NCBI RefSeq assembly: GCF_003946245.1
Contig: NZ_RHNN01000012.1
Location: forward strand, 1-64,000
Source of the DNA: Levilactobacillus cerevisiae
Lineage (GTDB): Bacteria > Bacillota > Bacilli > Lactobacillales > Lactobacillaceae
Length of the DNA: 64,000 bases
Reading direction: 5' to 3'
The stretch's first letter is position 1; the number at the start of each line of letters is the position of its first letter. This document shows, piece after piece, positions 1-8,079 of this stretch. Both the position numbers and the translations under genes were made by a program. The notes below the pieces were generated by a model. The model was given only the letters and a program-made list of their open reading frames with translations. It had not been told where the DNA came from and searched no databases.

Positions 1-3
1 CTC

Positions 4-41
4 AAAAAAAATTGCCTAATCTCAAAGGATTAGACAATTTT
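4..41 (-). terminator. Intrinsic terminator of the hydrolase gene
   Basis: Read on the minus strand, a 14-bp stem (one wobble pair) with a 6-nt loop is followed by a run of T. It lies about 40 nt past the stop codon of the minus-strand hydrolase gene and has the form of a Rho-independent terminator. Confidence 0.85.
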
Positions 42-81
42 ATAAATGGAATTACCAACAACAGTTGACATAGAACCGTTA

Positions 82-876
82 TTAGTCCAGTTCGTGGAGC
101 CATTCTTCGGCGAGATTGAGCCAGTGAGCCACGTGTGGTAGCGCCGTTCCCGGTTTCCAGGCCGTTACCTGGTTGGCAAGCGCCAATCCGTGAGGGCCTT
201 GATGGAAGATATGGAGCTCCGTGTCGACGTGGTTGGCAATAGATGCTTGCGCGTAGTCCAAGGCGTTTTGAACGGGCACCAGGGGATCTTCAGCCGTTGC
301 CCAAATAAAGGTCGCCACGTTGCGGCTGTTGACTAATTTGTCGGCCGCAATCTTAGCAGGGTCATCCGTCCAACTGGCAAGTATAGCCGCATCCGTGGGA
401 TAGCCATCTGCGGGCGTGATAACGGGGTAACTGAGGATGACGGCCCGTGGCTTAATTTCGTAAGGTGTGGTCCCAGCTAATTTATTGAAGGTTTCGTCGT
501 GCCAGAGATCGTTGAATAGCGCCGTGATGTGACCGCCCACGGAAAAACCGGCGACGAAGATGTGCTCCGTGTCGATTTGCCAGTTGTCCGCATTGCGCCG
601 GAGTAGGGCAACCCCCTTGGCGAGTTCAACGACAGGTGCGGGTAACAGGGGCGTCTGCTCGTCAACGAAGCTGTAACGAAGGAAGAAGGCCTGGTAGCCG
701 CGGGCAGACCAGGCGAGTGCTAAGTCCTCGGCCTGCTGTTCGGGGATGTGGGTGTAGTTGCCACCGGGCACGATAATGATGGCGGGATAGGTACCGGTGT
801 CCTCAGCGGGATCGCGAAGATAGCCCTGTAGGTAAGCCTTTGAGTCGGGTGCGAGTGGCAAAGTGATTGTTTTCAA
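82..876 (-). CDS. Alpha/beta hydrolase (esterase/lipase-like, BD-FAE type)
   Basis: Probable carboxylesterase of the alpha/beta hydrolase fold, cytoplasmic, no signal peptide seen. The protein shows an oxyanion-hole segment VPGGNY, the nucleophile elbow GFSVGG, an acid candidate in ATAEDPLVP and the histidine in QGPHGLAL, in the usual order. The frame is open to an ATG at 960, but a TTG at 876 (protein starting MKTITLPLAP) is preceded at 8 nt by GGGAGG and begins where homology to the family should begin, so I chose it (264 aa). The substrate cannot be told. It is a single gene with its own terminator, divergent from the acetyltransferase, with repeat copy A between them. Confidence 0.82.
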   Translation of the reverse strand: MKTITLPLAPDSKAYLQGYLRDPAEDTGTYPAIIIVPGGNYTHIPEQQAEDLALAWSARGYQAFFLRYSFVDEQTPLLPAPVVELAKGVALLRRNADNWQIDTEHIFVAGFSVGGHITALFNDLWHDETFNKLAGTTPYEIKPRAVILSYPVITPADGYPTDAAILASWTDDPAKIAADKLVNSRNVATFIWATAEDPLVPVQNALDYAQASIANHVDTELHIFHQGPHGLALANQVTAWKPGTALPHVAHWLNLAEEWLHELD

Positions 877-1555
877 TTGCGTAACCTCCCAAAATAAGTC
901 ATGATAAGGATTAAAGTAGACGACATCGTGATGATGTCTGGCTGAATACTGATGCGTCACTTTAAAGTATACCGCATTCAGTACGGATGGCGGTAGTGAC
1001 GTTGCAGTTCAGAAGTTAACTAAAGGTTGAAAGCTAGCGTGTCGGGATAGCCCGTTACTAAGCGGATAGCATTAGAAAATTGGCAACACGGAAGCGGAGC
1101 CGACTGCCATATGACAGTTGTTTTGGCAATGTAAAGTCGAAGAACTAAATTCCACAGTTGAGCCTGAATTGGACTCACTCACGCCTACTTAGACTGTGCC
1201 AATTGAGGGAGACAAACGTTGTCAGTCCAGTGATTTTAGCGGCAATGTCCTGTTAAAAACCAATCATAACCGGAGGAGGACAGAGATGGAGGCAGTTGTG
1301 GCGACGGTGTAAGCTGGGAACCAGCTTACACCGTGGGACGTGTTTGGAGACTGTCGTTTTTTTAACAGGCTTCAAACCGAGCCGGAGGACCGACCCTCAG
1401 GCCGCAGGCGCTCCCCATAGCAGCCGGAATCTCTGGCAGCCGCAGGTGGCAATTAACCACTAACTTTGTGGATTGAATCCCTGTTTGCTGGACTGTTTCA
1501 ACCTTTAGAAATTAACCAGCAATTGCTGGCAGTGTCAGGAAAGAGTGGGTAAACG
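877..1555. other. Long intergenic region holding repeat copy A
   Basis: Divergent spacer between the hydrolase and the acetyltransferase. Apart from repeat copy A (about 1079-1492) I see no reliable gene. The short frame with a good ribosome binding site starting at 1286 belongs to the repeat and stops after eight codons. Confidence 0.6.
1079..1492 (+). repeat. Dispersed intergenic repeat, copy A (variant 5' part)
   Basis: It shares with copies B and F a segment starting near 1153 (CACTCACGCCTA and following), the motif GTCAGTCCAG, the ribosome-binding-site-like GGAGGAGGACAGAG before an ATG, a hairpin, GGCTTCAAACCGAGCCGGAG, and a 3' end with TCTCTGGCAGCCGCAGGTGG. The hairpin at 1304-1334 is a perfect 14-bp stem (ACGGTGTAAGCTGG) with loop GAA, the best version among the copies. 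The first 75 nt differ from B and F but share GGCAATGTAAA with copy D, so there seem to be two 5' variants. Confidence 0.85.
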
Positions 1556-2101
1556 ATGGAAAAAATCATAGAAACAGCGCGAGTGCGGTTACGGCCGCTG
1601 ACGGAAAGCGATTTTGTGGGGTATCAACGGTTACTGACCTTACCGGCCGTGGCGGTGGCTAATGGGTCGCCGACCAACCCAACTCCAGCACAAGTCAAAC
1701 GGTGGCTGGCAGCTGACCGTCGTAGTCCCTTTGCGTTTACAGTCGAGGATAAGAGCACCCGGCGGTTTATGGGCACCATTTTGTATTACCAACACACTAC
1801 GGAGACGGGAGAGCCCAGTGAAACGGACTATGATCTAGGGTATTTCTTGGATCCCGTGGACTGGGGTCAGGGGATTATGCCGGAAGCCATTGTGGGGAGT
1901 CTTGCACTGGTCCAGCAGGCAAAACAACAGGAACAAAGCGTTTGGGCAACCTGCTACCTCAACAATCAGCGATCGTATCATGTGCTAGTAAAGCTGGGTT
2001 TTCAACTCATGTTGGACAGCTTTGTGGGTCCCACGGTTGGTGGCAAACCCGCGGCACCACAGGCGCTATTCCGGCTGATCTTACCGGCAACTGAAAAATA
2101 A
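1556..2101 (+). CDS. GNAT family N-acetyltransferase (RimJ/RimL-like)
   Basis: 181-aa acetyl-CoA-dependent N-acetyltransferase of the GNAT fold. The N-terminus IETARVRLRPLTESD is the typical first strand of the RimJ/RimL group. LGYFLDPVDWGQGIMPEA is the acetyl-CoA binding region, with GQGIM in place of the common GxGxA loop, and ATCYLNNQRSYHVLVKLGF is the conserved C-terminal N-x-S/A-x-x-V-x-x-K-x-G-F segment. The start ATG has AGGAAAG upstream. The acceptor (ribosomal protein N-terminus or small amine) is unknown. No terminator is obvious before the lysP promoter, 24 nt downstream. Confidence 0.85.
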   Translation: MEKIIETARVRLRPLTESDFVGYQRLLTLPAVAVANGSPTNPTPAQVKRWLAADRRSPFAFTVEDKSTRRFMGTILYYQHTTETGEPSETDYDLGYFLDPVDWGQGIMPEAIVGSLALVQQAKQQEQSVWATCYLNNQRSYHVLVKLGFQLMLDSFVGPTVGGKPAAPQALFRLILPATEK

Positions 2102-2124
2102 AGCACTCTAATCAAAATTTCATC

Positions 2125-2152
2125 TTGCAATGTGAACCAAGGATGGTATACT
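2125..2152 (+). promoter_or_regulatory. Promoter of the lysine permease leader
   Basis: TTGCAA and TATACT are separated by 16 nt, and TGG stands directly before the -10 (extended -10). Transcription would start about 10 nt before the lysine riboswitch. Confidence 0.7.
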
Positions 2153-2167
2153 ACAAAGTATCGAATA

Positions 2168-2407
2168 GAAGAGGTGCGACCAACAAGAGTCGCTTTCCCG
2201 AGATGGGTCTACATCACGGACGGAAAGCAAAAGGGGCGGTCGCCGAAACCTGCGCGTGAGGGCATAGCGTGTAGGTTGGGTCCTGGTTGAATAAATCAGG
2301 GACTGTCGCAGCCGAATAGGGGTTGCGGGGCGCTTTCAACGATATTGACTTGGAATTATGAACTTTCCAATCTCTTTCGCGGGCTTTTATTGCGAAGGAG
2401 ATTTTTT
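2168..2407 (+). ncRNA. Lysine riboswitch (L box) with terminator
   Basis: The leader carries L-box hallmarks: AGAGGTGCGAC at the 5' side, GGGGCGGTCGCCGAA in the middle, and the block GGTTGGGTCCTGG...CAGGGACTGTCGCA at the 3' side. The closing stem pairs TGCGAC (5') with GTCGCA (3'). It is followed at 2369-2407 by a terminator, stem AATCTCTTTCGC with GCGAAGGAGATT, then six T. In the known family, lysine binding favours termination, so the downstream permease should be expressed when lysine is scarce. The identification rests on motif recognition by eye. Confidence 0.88.
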
Positions 2408-2463
2408 CGTTCACTGGGTCGTTTCGAGGAAGTCCTTCTAAAATCAGAAGGAGGAAACATGTT

Positions 2464-3975
2464 ATGGAACAAAGTATGACCAATGCAACAACTAGTGGGT
2501 CGTCCGATCAAGTGAAGCGGGGGCTCAAGACACGTCACGTCTCAATGATTGCGTTGGGTGGCTGTATCGGAACGGGGTTATTCGTTGCGAGTGGCTCCGC
2601 AATCTCAACCGCCGGCCCTGGTGGCGCTTTAGCCGCTTACGTGGCGATGGGGTTGATGGTTTACTTCCTAATGACCAGTTTAGGAGAAATGGCAACGAAC
2701 ATGCCGATTTCAGGCTCATTCGCTGCGTATTCTGCGAAGTACGTTGACCCAGCCTTGGGATTTGCCATGGGCTGGAACTACTGGTTCAACTGGGCAATTA
2801 CCGTTGCGGTTGATATTTCCACCGCTGCGCTGGTCATGAAGTTCTGGTTGCCAGGTGTGCCGAGTTGGATTTGGAGTGCCATCGCCTTAGCCATTGTGTT
2901 CATGATTAACGCTCTGGCCGTTCAGGCGTTTGGTGAAACCGAATTTTGGATGTCATTAATCAAGGTCGTCACCATCTTCGTCTTCTTGGCCGTTGGATTG
3001 ATGACCATTGTCGGAATCATGGGTGGTCACGCGACCGGCCTGGAAAACTTTACTTACAAAAAGGCCCCATTCGTTGGTGGCTTTCCCGCAATCCTGAGTG
3101 TCTTCGTGGTTGCCGGGTTCTCGTTTCAGGGAACTGAATTGGTCGGGATTACCGCTGGTGAATCTGAAGATCCAGCGCACAGTGTTCCCAAGGCCATCAA
3201 TTCTGTCTTCTGGCGGATCATCTTATTCTATATCTTAGCCATCTTTGTGATTGCCGCCGTCTTACCTTACACCAGTAAGGATCTGTTAGGTTCATCCGCT
3301 ACCGACATTGCTATCAGTCCTTTCACGTTGGTCTTCCAACGGGCTGGACTGGCTGCCGCTGCGAGTGTCATGAACGCGGTTATCTTGACCTCTGTGATTT
3401 CTGCGGCTAACTCGGGGATGTACGCTTCCACACGGATGTTGTACTCTCTCTCCAAGGAAGGCTACGCACCACAATTGTTTGAACGGACCGGGAAGAACGG
3501 GATTCCTTATCCTGCCCTGTTTGCTACCACGATTGTTGCGGCCTTAACCTTTATCAGTAGTATCGCTGGACCACAGATTTACATGTGGCTGGTGGCTGCC
3601 AGTGGGTTGACTGGATTCATCGCTTGGTTTGGGATTGCGCTGTCACATTACCGGTTCCGGCGGGCATTCATCAAGCAAGGCCACAAGTTGGCTGAACTGA
3701 GTTATCATGCTAAGTGGTTCCCAATTGGGCCAATCCTGGCGCTGATTCTCTGTGTGGCTGTGATTGTTGGGCAAGACCCACAATCCTTCTTCTCAGGCAA
3801 TTGGGAGCAGGTACTGGTCACTTACATTAGCGTGCCACTGGTCTTAGTGCTGTACTTTGGCTACAAGATCAAGAAGCACACCAAGTTGATTCCGTTGAGC
3901 GAAGTCGACGTTGCCCCGGTTCATAAGGAAGGCACGTTGAAGGCTGCGCAAACGAATGCTACGTCAAATGATTAA
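2464..3975 (+). CDS. lysP: Lysine-specific permease (APC superfamily, AAT family)
   Basis: 503-aa membrane permease with about 12 hydrophobic segments. The N-terminal motif HVSMIALGGCIGTGLFVASG followed by AGPGG, and EMATNMPISGSFAAYSAKYV, are typical of the amino-acid transporter family that includes E. coli LysP. LysP-type carriers import lysine with protons. The lysine riboswitch directly upstream supports lysine as substrate. The start ATG has AGAAGGAGG nine nt upstream, inside the riboswitch expression region. Single gene, closed by a terminator at 4017-4060. Confidence 0.9.
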   Translation: MEQSMTNATTSGSSDQVKRGLKTRHVSMIALGGCIGTGLFVASGSAISTAGPGGALAAYVAMGLMVYFLMTSLGEMATNMPISGSFAAYSAKYVDPALGFAMGWNYWFNWAITVAVDISTAALVMKFWLPGVPSWIWSAIALAIVFMINALAVQAFGETEFWMSLIKVVTIFVFLAVGLMTIVGIMGGHATGLENFTYKKAPFVGGFPAILSVFVVAGFSFQGTELVGITAGESEDPAHSVPKAINSVFWRIILFYILAIFVIAAVLPYTSKDLLGSSATDIAISPFTLVFQRAGLAAAASVMNAVILTSVISAANSGMYASTRMLYSLSKEGYAPQLFERTGKNGIPYPALFATTIVAALTFISSIAGPQIYMWLVAASGLTGFIAWFGIALSHYRFRRAFIKQGHKLAELSYHAKWFPIGPILALILCVAVIVGQDPQSFFSGNWEQVLVTYISVPLVLVLYFGYKIKKHTKLIPLSEVDVAPVHKEGTLKAAQTNATSND

Positions 3976-4016
3976 ACTAGAAATTAGTGTGGGCACACGA
4001 ATTTTTAAATAAATTG

Positions 4017-4060
4017 AAACGGCGGCTAGTCGGGGTATCTCCGGGCTAGACGCCGTTTTT
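4017..4060 (+). terminator. Terminator after lysP
   Basis: Stem AAACGGCG pairs with CGCCGTTT, supported by an inner CTAG/CTAG pairing, and ends in TTTTT. Confidence 0.88.
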
Positions 4061-4095
4061 AACTGTTACTGGTCTGAGAAAATGGCCACGACATA

Positions 4096-4124
4096 TTGTC
4101 TTTTGCCGGTGAGGTTGGTACAAT
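4096..4124 (+). promoter_or_regulatory. Promoter of the deoxynucleoside kinase gene
   Basis: TTGTCT and TACAAT are 17 nt apart, with TGG just before the -10. Confidence 0.7.
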
Positions 4125-4189
4125 ATGTGGTGTTGAAATTTTGGCCGGTGAGAAAATCCCGGCGCGTCGTTATTTAAAGGAGAGATTGC

Positions 4190-4822
4190 ATGCTTGTATT
4201 ATCGGGAACTATCGGAGCCGGCAAAACGAGTTTAACCACTTTGTTAGCCGAACACTTAAACAAACCAGCTTTTTACGAATCGGTGGATGACAACAAGATT
4301 TTGCCACTGTTCTACCAGAACCCCCAGAAGTATGCTTTCTTGCTGCAAATTTATTTCTTAAACAAGCGGTTAGACAACATCAAGGCTGCTAACGCGGATG
4401 ATGAGAGTGTCTTGGATCGCTCAATTTTTGAGGATTCCCTGCTCTTTCATTTGAACGCTGACTTGGGCCGGGCCACCAGTACGGAAGTCGACATCTACGA
4501 CTCCCTGTTGGCCAACATGATGCAGGAATTGCCAGATGCATCACAAAAGAAGAACCCAGACTTATTGATTCACATCAACATCTCCTTTGAAACGATGCTG
4601 GAACGGATCAAGAAGCGGGGCCGGTCATACGAACAGATTGACCACGACCCTAGCTTGTACAAGTACTACCAGGAGCTTGATCAACGGTACGTGGATTGGT
4701 ACGACGCCTATGACAAGTCGCCAAAGATGCAAATCGACGGTGACAAGCTAGACTTCGTGGAAGATCCAGCTGCCCGCAAACAAGTTCTCCAACTCATTGA
4801 TGACAAAGTGGCATCACTCTAA
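4190..4822 (+). CDS. Deoxynucleoside kinase (dAdo/dGuo/dCyd kinase family)
   Basis: 210-aa salvage kinase that phosphorylates deoxynucleosides to their 5'-monophosphates. The P-loop GTIGAGKTSL is at residues 6-15, the substrate-site motif DRSIFEDSLLF near residues 77-87, and an arginine-rich lid (ERIKKRGRSYEQ) near residue 144. Lactobacilli depend on this enzyme type for deoxynucleotide salvage, often as paired dAK/dGK genes. Only one copy is here and its base preference cannot be read from sequence. Start ATG with AAAGGAGAG upstream. Own promoter and terminator, so monocistronic. Confidence 0.88.
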   Translation: MLVLSGTIGAGKTSLTTLLAEHLNKPAFYESVDDNKILPLFYQNPQKYAFLLQIYFLNKRLDNIKAANADDESVLDRSIFEDSLLFHLNADLGRATSTEVDIYDSLLANMMQELPDASQKKNPDLLIHINISFETMLERIKKRGRSYEQIDHDPSLYKYYQELDQRYVDWYDAYDKSPKMQIDGDKLDFVEDPAARKQVLQLIDDKVASL

Positions 4823-4840
4823 ATTGACGTGATGTGTTCG

Positions 4841-4873
4841 AAGGTTACTCGCAGCTTGCGGGTAGCCTTTTTT
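4841..4873 (+). terminator. Terminator after deoxynucleoside kinase
   Basis: Stem AAGGTTACTCGC with GCGGGTAGCCTT (wobble pairs), loop AGCTT, followed by T. Confidence 0.85.
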
Positions 4874-4943
4874 CTTTGGCGGACTGAGATTGAAAGATGA
4901 AATGTTGGCATAACCTCTACACTACAAGGAGAGGGCCCTGGGT

Positions 4944-5427
4944 ATTGGCAACGTTGTCTAAACCTGCCGCCTTGCCGTTCGCCAAATTTAGGCCGGAACG
5001 CTGTGGGTAGGGCGCAGGCAGCCTGGAAGGCGGTCTGTCAGCTCGCTTTGAACCGTCTGACCCGCGTTTCAAAGTCGCCATTTTCCAAGAAGAGCACATG
5101 GAAAATCCCACGGCTGAGCCTACGCAGACAGTGGCCAATTATTCTGGACAAATATCGTCAGTCCAGCGATTGTCACACGAATGCCACGTTGAAGAACAAT
5201 CGTAACCGGAGGAGGCCAGAGGTGGAGGCAGCTGTGTCGACGGTGTTAGCTGGGAACCAGCTTACAGCGTGGGACGCGTTTGGAGACTGTCGTTTTTAGA
5301 CAGGCTTCAAACCGAGCCGGAGGACCGCCCCTCAGGCCGCAGGCGGTCCCCATAGCAGTCGGAATCTCTGGCAGCCGCAGGTGGCAATCCTCAACTAATT
5401 TTGTGGATTGAACCTTTGTCAGCTAAC
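4944..5427 (+). repeat. Dispersed intergenic repeat, copy B (near full length)
   Basis: About 484 bp, collinear with copy F over its whole length. Shared blocks include CCAAATTTAGG, GGAACGCTGTGGG, CTCGCTTTGAACC, GTTTCAAAGTCGCCATTTTC, CACATGGAAAATCCCACGG, GGTGTTAGCTGGGAACCAGC and the 3' core. Hairpins seen: TTTGAA/TTCAAA, ATTTTCCA/TGGAAAAT, CTGTC/GACAG, and GGACCGCC/GGCGGTCC (5322-5349). Relative to F it lacks about 22 nt after GAGCCTA, consistent with a deletion between GCCTA repeats. It lies between a terminator and the serS promoter and interrupts no gene. Confidence 0.88.
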
Positions 5428-5457
5428 TACCTCTGATATACGCGTTGTATTTTCCAA

Positions 5458-5486
5458 TTGTCATTGTTGGGCAAATGCGGTATGAT
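5458..5486 (+). promoter_or_regulatory. serS promoter
   Basis: TTGTCA and TATGAT are 17 nt apart, directly upstream of the T-box leader and just after repeat copy B. Confidence 0.75.
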
Positions 5487-5493
5487 AAATGTA

Positions 5494-5707
5494 TTCAAAA
5501 ACACGAGGTGCCTTTCAAGTAGACGGCCAGAGAAGCGGGGGAAGCTGCAAACCGCGACGTCGAACATTCCAGCACTAACTAAAGTGGGCGGGTAATGCCG
5601 CACGGTGCAGACCGTTATCATGTTCAAGGGTGTAGCTGGCTGATTAGTTACGAACTTGGGTGGTACCGCGAAGGTCTTCGTCCCATGTGACGGAGGCTTT
5701 TTTTGTA
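5494..5707 (+). ncRNA. T-box leader of serS (tRNA-Ser sensing)
   Basis: The canonical T-box sequence GGGTGGTACCGCG is at 5658-5670, followed by a 12-bp terminator hairpin (5671-5700) and a T run. The 5' domain has an AGAGA element and a GCGG/CCGC distal hairpin. A Ser codon TCC at 5568-5570, in the context GAACATTCCAGCAC, is the best specifier candidate. In this family uncharged cognate tRNA stabilises the antiterminator, so serS should rise when seryl-tRNA is low. Confidence 0.9.
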
Positions 5708-5738
5708 TCATCCGTGAAAAAGAGAGGAGCACAACACA

Positions 5739-7010
5739 ATGTTAGATTTGAAATTAATTCGTCAAGAGCCAGATTTTATTAAAGAGAAATTAGCCACGCG
5801 GGGCGTTGACCCAGCCGATATTGACAGTCTGTTAGCCTTGGACGCCAAGCGTCGGGAACTGATCGTCAAGAGTGAAACTATGAAGGCCCAACGTAACACG
5901 GTGTCCGATGAGATTTCCCAATTAAAACGCAATAAAGAAGACGCGAACGATAAGATTACCGAAATGCGCCAGGTGAGCGCTGATATCAAGGATATTGATG
6001 CACAATTGGACACGCTCAAGGAGCAGGTTCACGATGCGGCTGCACATTTACCAAATATTCCGAATGACAACGTGCCCGTTGGCTTAACGGAAGATGGTAG
6101 CGTTGAGATTCGCCAATGGGGTGAGAAGCCTAACTTGGACTTCACGCCAAAGGCCCATTATGAATTGGGTGAAGACTTAGGCATTTTAGACTTTGAAGCC
6201 GGCGCTAAGGTTTCTGGTAGTCGTTATCTCTACTACTTGGGCTTGGGTGCGCGGTTGGAACGGGCCGTTTACAACTTCTTCTTGGACGAGAACACCAAAG
6301 CTGGCTTCAAGGAAGTTCTACCACCTTACATCGTGAACGACGATTCCATGTATGGGACTGGGCAATTTCCTAAGTTTAAGCAAGATGTTTACCAGTTACG
6401 TGATGAAGAAATGACGTTGATTCCAACGGCCGAGGTGCCACTGGTCAACTACTATCGCGATGAAGTGATTCCAGAAGAGGACTTGCCAGTTTGGTTCACA
6501 GCACTGACACCCGCTTTCCGGTCTGAAGCAGGGAGTGCTGGCCGCGATACCCGGGGCCTGATCCGGCTCCACCAATTTAACAAGGTTGAAATGGTGAAGT
6601 TCTGTAAGCCAGAAAACTCATGGGATGAACTGGAGGCCCTGACTAAGCACGCTGAGAGCCTCTTACAGAAGTTAGGCTTGGCTTACCATGTGATTACCCT
6701 GACGACCAGCGATATGAGCTTCACGGCCGCGATGACGCATGATTTGGAAGTCTGGTTTCCAGAACAGAACACCTATCGTGAAATCTCCAGCTGTTCCAAC
6801 ACGACCGACTTCCAAGCACGCCGGGCGCACATTCAATATCGTGACGACAACGGTAAGCTCCAATACGTTCACGCGTTGAATGGCTCTGGACTGGCTGTTG
6901 GCCGGGCCGTTGCCGCTATTTTGGAAAACTACCAAAATGCCGATGGTTCCGTGACCGTGCCAGATGTGTTGGTTCCTTACATGGGTGGCGTTACCAAGAT
7001 TACCAAATAA
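5739..7010 (+). CDS. serS: Seryl-tRNA synthetase
   Basis: 423-aa class II aminoacyl-tRNA synthetase that charges tRNA-Ser, and also makes Ser-tRNA-Sec where that exists. Starts [18 protein letters not shown], the usual N-terminus. Residues about 30-100 form the charged antiparallel coiled coil that grips the long variable arm of tRNA-Ser. Motif 2 is seen in [20 protein letters not shown] and motif 3 in [20 protein letters not shown]. Length is normal. Controlled by the T-box just upstream and followed by a terminator. Confidence 0.97.
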   Translation: MLDLKLIRQEPDFIKEKLATRGVDPADIDSLLALDAKRRELIVKSETMKAQRNTVSDEISQLKRNKEDANDKITEMRQVSADIKDIDAQLDTLKEQVHDAAAHLPNIPNDNVPVGLTEDGSVEIRQWGEKPNLDFTPKAHYELGEDLGILDFEAGAKVSGSRYLYYLGLGARLERAVYNFFLDENTKAGFKEVLPPYIVNDDSMYGTGQFPKFKQDVYQLRDEEMTLIPTAEVPLVNYYRDEVIPEEDLPVWFTALTPAFRSEAGSAGRDTRGLIRLHQFNKVEMVKFCKPENSWDELEALTKHAESLLQKLGLAYHVITLTTSDMSFTAAMTHDLEVWFPEQNTYREISSCSNTTDFQARRAHIQYRDDNGKLQYVHALNGSGLAVGRAVAAILENYQNADGSVTVPDVLVPYMGGVTKITK

Positions 7011-7025
7011 AACATGAAGTTAATG

Positions 7026-7066
7026 AGGAATGCTCAGACTGGATTAGTCTGCAGTGTTCCTTTTAT
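7026..7066 (+). terminator. Terminator after serS
   Basis: Imperfect hairpin with inner CAGACT/AGTCTG and outer GGAA/TTCC pairing, followed by TTTTATTT. Confidence 0.7.
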
Positions 7067-7105
7067 TTGTAACGAAAGGCTGAAAGGTAGTAACCTTCTA
7101 TAAGG

Positions 7106-7194
7106 GCAGGCGGTCCCCATAGTAACCGGAATCCCTGGCAGCCGCAGGTGGCAATTCCAACTAGTCTTACGAATGCCGTCTGTGTTAGCTGGGC
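7106..7194 (+). repeat. Dispersed intergenic repeat, copy C (3' fragment)
   Basis: Only the 3' end of the element is present: GCAGGCGGTCCCCATAG, then CCGGAATCCCTGGCAGCCGC, AGGTGGCAATTCCAACTA and the end TGTTAGCTGGGC. The upstream 390 bp are missing. It sits between the serS terminator and the tRNA operon promoters. Confidence 0.8.
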
Positions 7195-7255
7195 AAACAG
7201 GAGTGACTGAAAAAACAGTTTTCTGAATATTTTTGAATATATTTGTAAATTCTTA

Positions 7256-7284
7256 TTGACGAGGTATGGCGTTTCGTATAAAAT
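7256..7284 (+). promoter_or_regulatory. tRNA operon promoter P1
   Basis: TTGACG and TAAAAT with 17 nt spacing, about 270 nt before the first tRNA, in an AT-rich stretch. A perfect 16-bp palindrome AAAAAGCTAGCTTTTT lies between P1 and P2 at 7377-7392. Confidence 0.6.
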
Positions 7285-7480
7285 AGTTTTTGTTGGTTAT
7301 TTAGTCCAATTGACCGAACGTTGATAGGCTAACTGCCAGGGAACAATGTAGCTTAAAGTTCTTAAAGTTTTTCAAGAAAAAGCTAGCTTTTTGTTTCTAA
7401 GTGAGCTAGAATGTTACTTGTCGTCAAGCGAGTAGTTATTCAACTAACGAATATTTATTCAAAATATTTCAAAAAAGTTG

Positions 7481-7509
7481 TTGACATCATTCGCTAGGCA
7501 TGGTAAATT
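7481..7509 (+). promoter_or_regulatory. tRNA operon promoter P2
   Basis: TTGACA and TAAATT with 17 nt spacing, TGG before the -10. About 48 nt upstream of the first tRNA. Tandem promoters are common for stable-RNA operons in this family. Confidence 0.8.
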
Positions 7510-7557
7510 GTAATAGTTGTTTCGGACAAGGACAGTTGTTCTTGTTGCGGAAAATAT

Positions 7558-7630
7558 GGAGGATTAGCTCAGTTGGGAGAGCGTCTGCCTTACAAGCAGA
7601 GGGTCACAGGTTCGAGCCCTGTATCCTCCA
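7558..7630 (+). tRNA. tRNA-Val (anticodon TAC)
   Basis: Full cloverleaf: acceptor GGAGGAT/ATCCTCC, anticodon stem TCTGC/GCAGA with loop CTTACAA, T-loop TTCGAGC, discriminator A. CCA is not encoded. First gene of the cluster. Confidence 0.97.
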
Positions 7631-7668
7631 TCGGAACTTTGGTTCCTGGCGGTTAGTTCGCCAACGTT

Positions 7669-7750
7669 GCAGGTGTGGCGGAACTGGCAGACGCGCTAGA
7701 TTTAGGTTCTAGTGTCTTATGACGTGGGGGTTCGAGTCCCTTCACCTGCA
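7669..7750 (+). tRNA. tRNA-Leu (anticodon TAG)
   Basis: Class II tRNA with a long variable arm. Acceptor GCAGGTG/CACCTGC, anticodon stem CTAGA/TCTAG, loop TTTAGGT, discriminator A. Confidence 0.96.
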
Positions 7751-7787
7751 TTAACTAAATATTGCAAAATATTTTAAAAAATATTTT

Positions 7788-7860
7788 GCCGACTTAGCTC
7801 AGTTGGCAGAGCATCTCACTAGTAATGAGGAGGTCGGAGGTTCGAATCCTCTAGTCGGCA
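7788..7860 (+). tRNA. tRNA-Thr (anticodon AGT, A34)
   Basis: Acceptor GCCGACT/AGTCGGC, anticodon stem TCTCA/TGAGG and loop CTAGTAA, so the anticodon is AGT. The rest matches tRNA-Thr. An A at position 34 is unusual for bacteria, where only tRNA-Arg(ACG) normally carries it. It would need deamination to inosine to read ACC. Confidence 0.93.
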
Positions 7861-7887
7861 TGGTTTCAATAACCAAATAGCCAATTT

Positions 7888-7959
7888 GCGGAAGTAGTTC
7901 AGTGGTAGAACATCACCTTGCCATGGTGGGGGTCGCGGGTTCGAATCCCGTCTTCCGCT
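7888..7959 (+). tRNA. tRNA-Gly (anticodon GCC)
   Basis: Acceptor GCGGAAG/CTTCCGC, anticodon stem TCACC/GGTGG, loop TTGCCAT, discriminator T as usual for tRNA-Gly in this group. Confidence 0.96.
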
Positions 7960-7970
7960 TTTGCCCTTTT

Positions 7971-8056
7971 GCCGGGGTGGCGGAATTGGCAGACGCACAG
8001 GACTTAAAATCCTGCGGTCAGTGATGACCGTACCGGTTCGATCCCGGTCCTCGGCA
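7971..8056 (+). tRNA. tRNA-Leu (anticodon TAA)
   Basis: Class II tRNA. Acceptor GCCGGGG/CCTCGGC with one G-T pair, anticodon stem CAGGA/TCCTG, loop CTTAAAA, long variable arm GCGGTCAGTGATGACCGT. Confidence 0.96.
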
Positions 8057-8079
8057 TTCAACAATTTAATATACATTTT

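Noticed and set aside
5003-5299. 98-codon frame covering repeat copy B as a protein gene
   Set aside because: It has no ribosome binding site at its first ATG, and the frame is broken in copy A and deleted in D and E. Sequence conservation is explained by the repeat itself.
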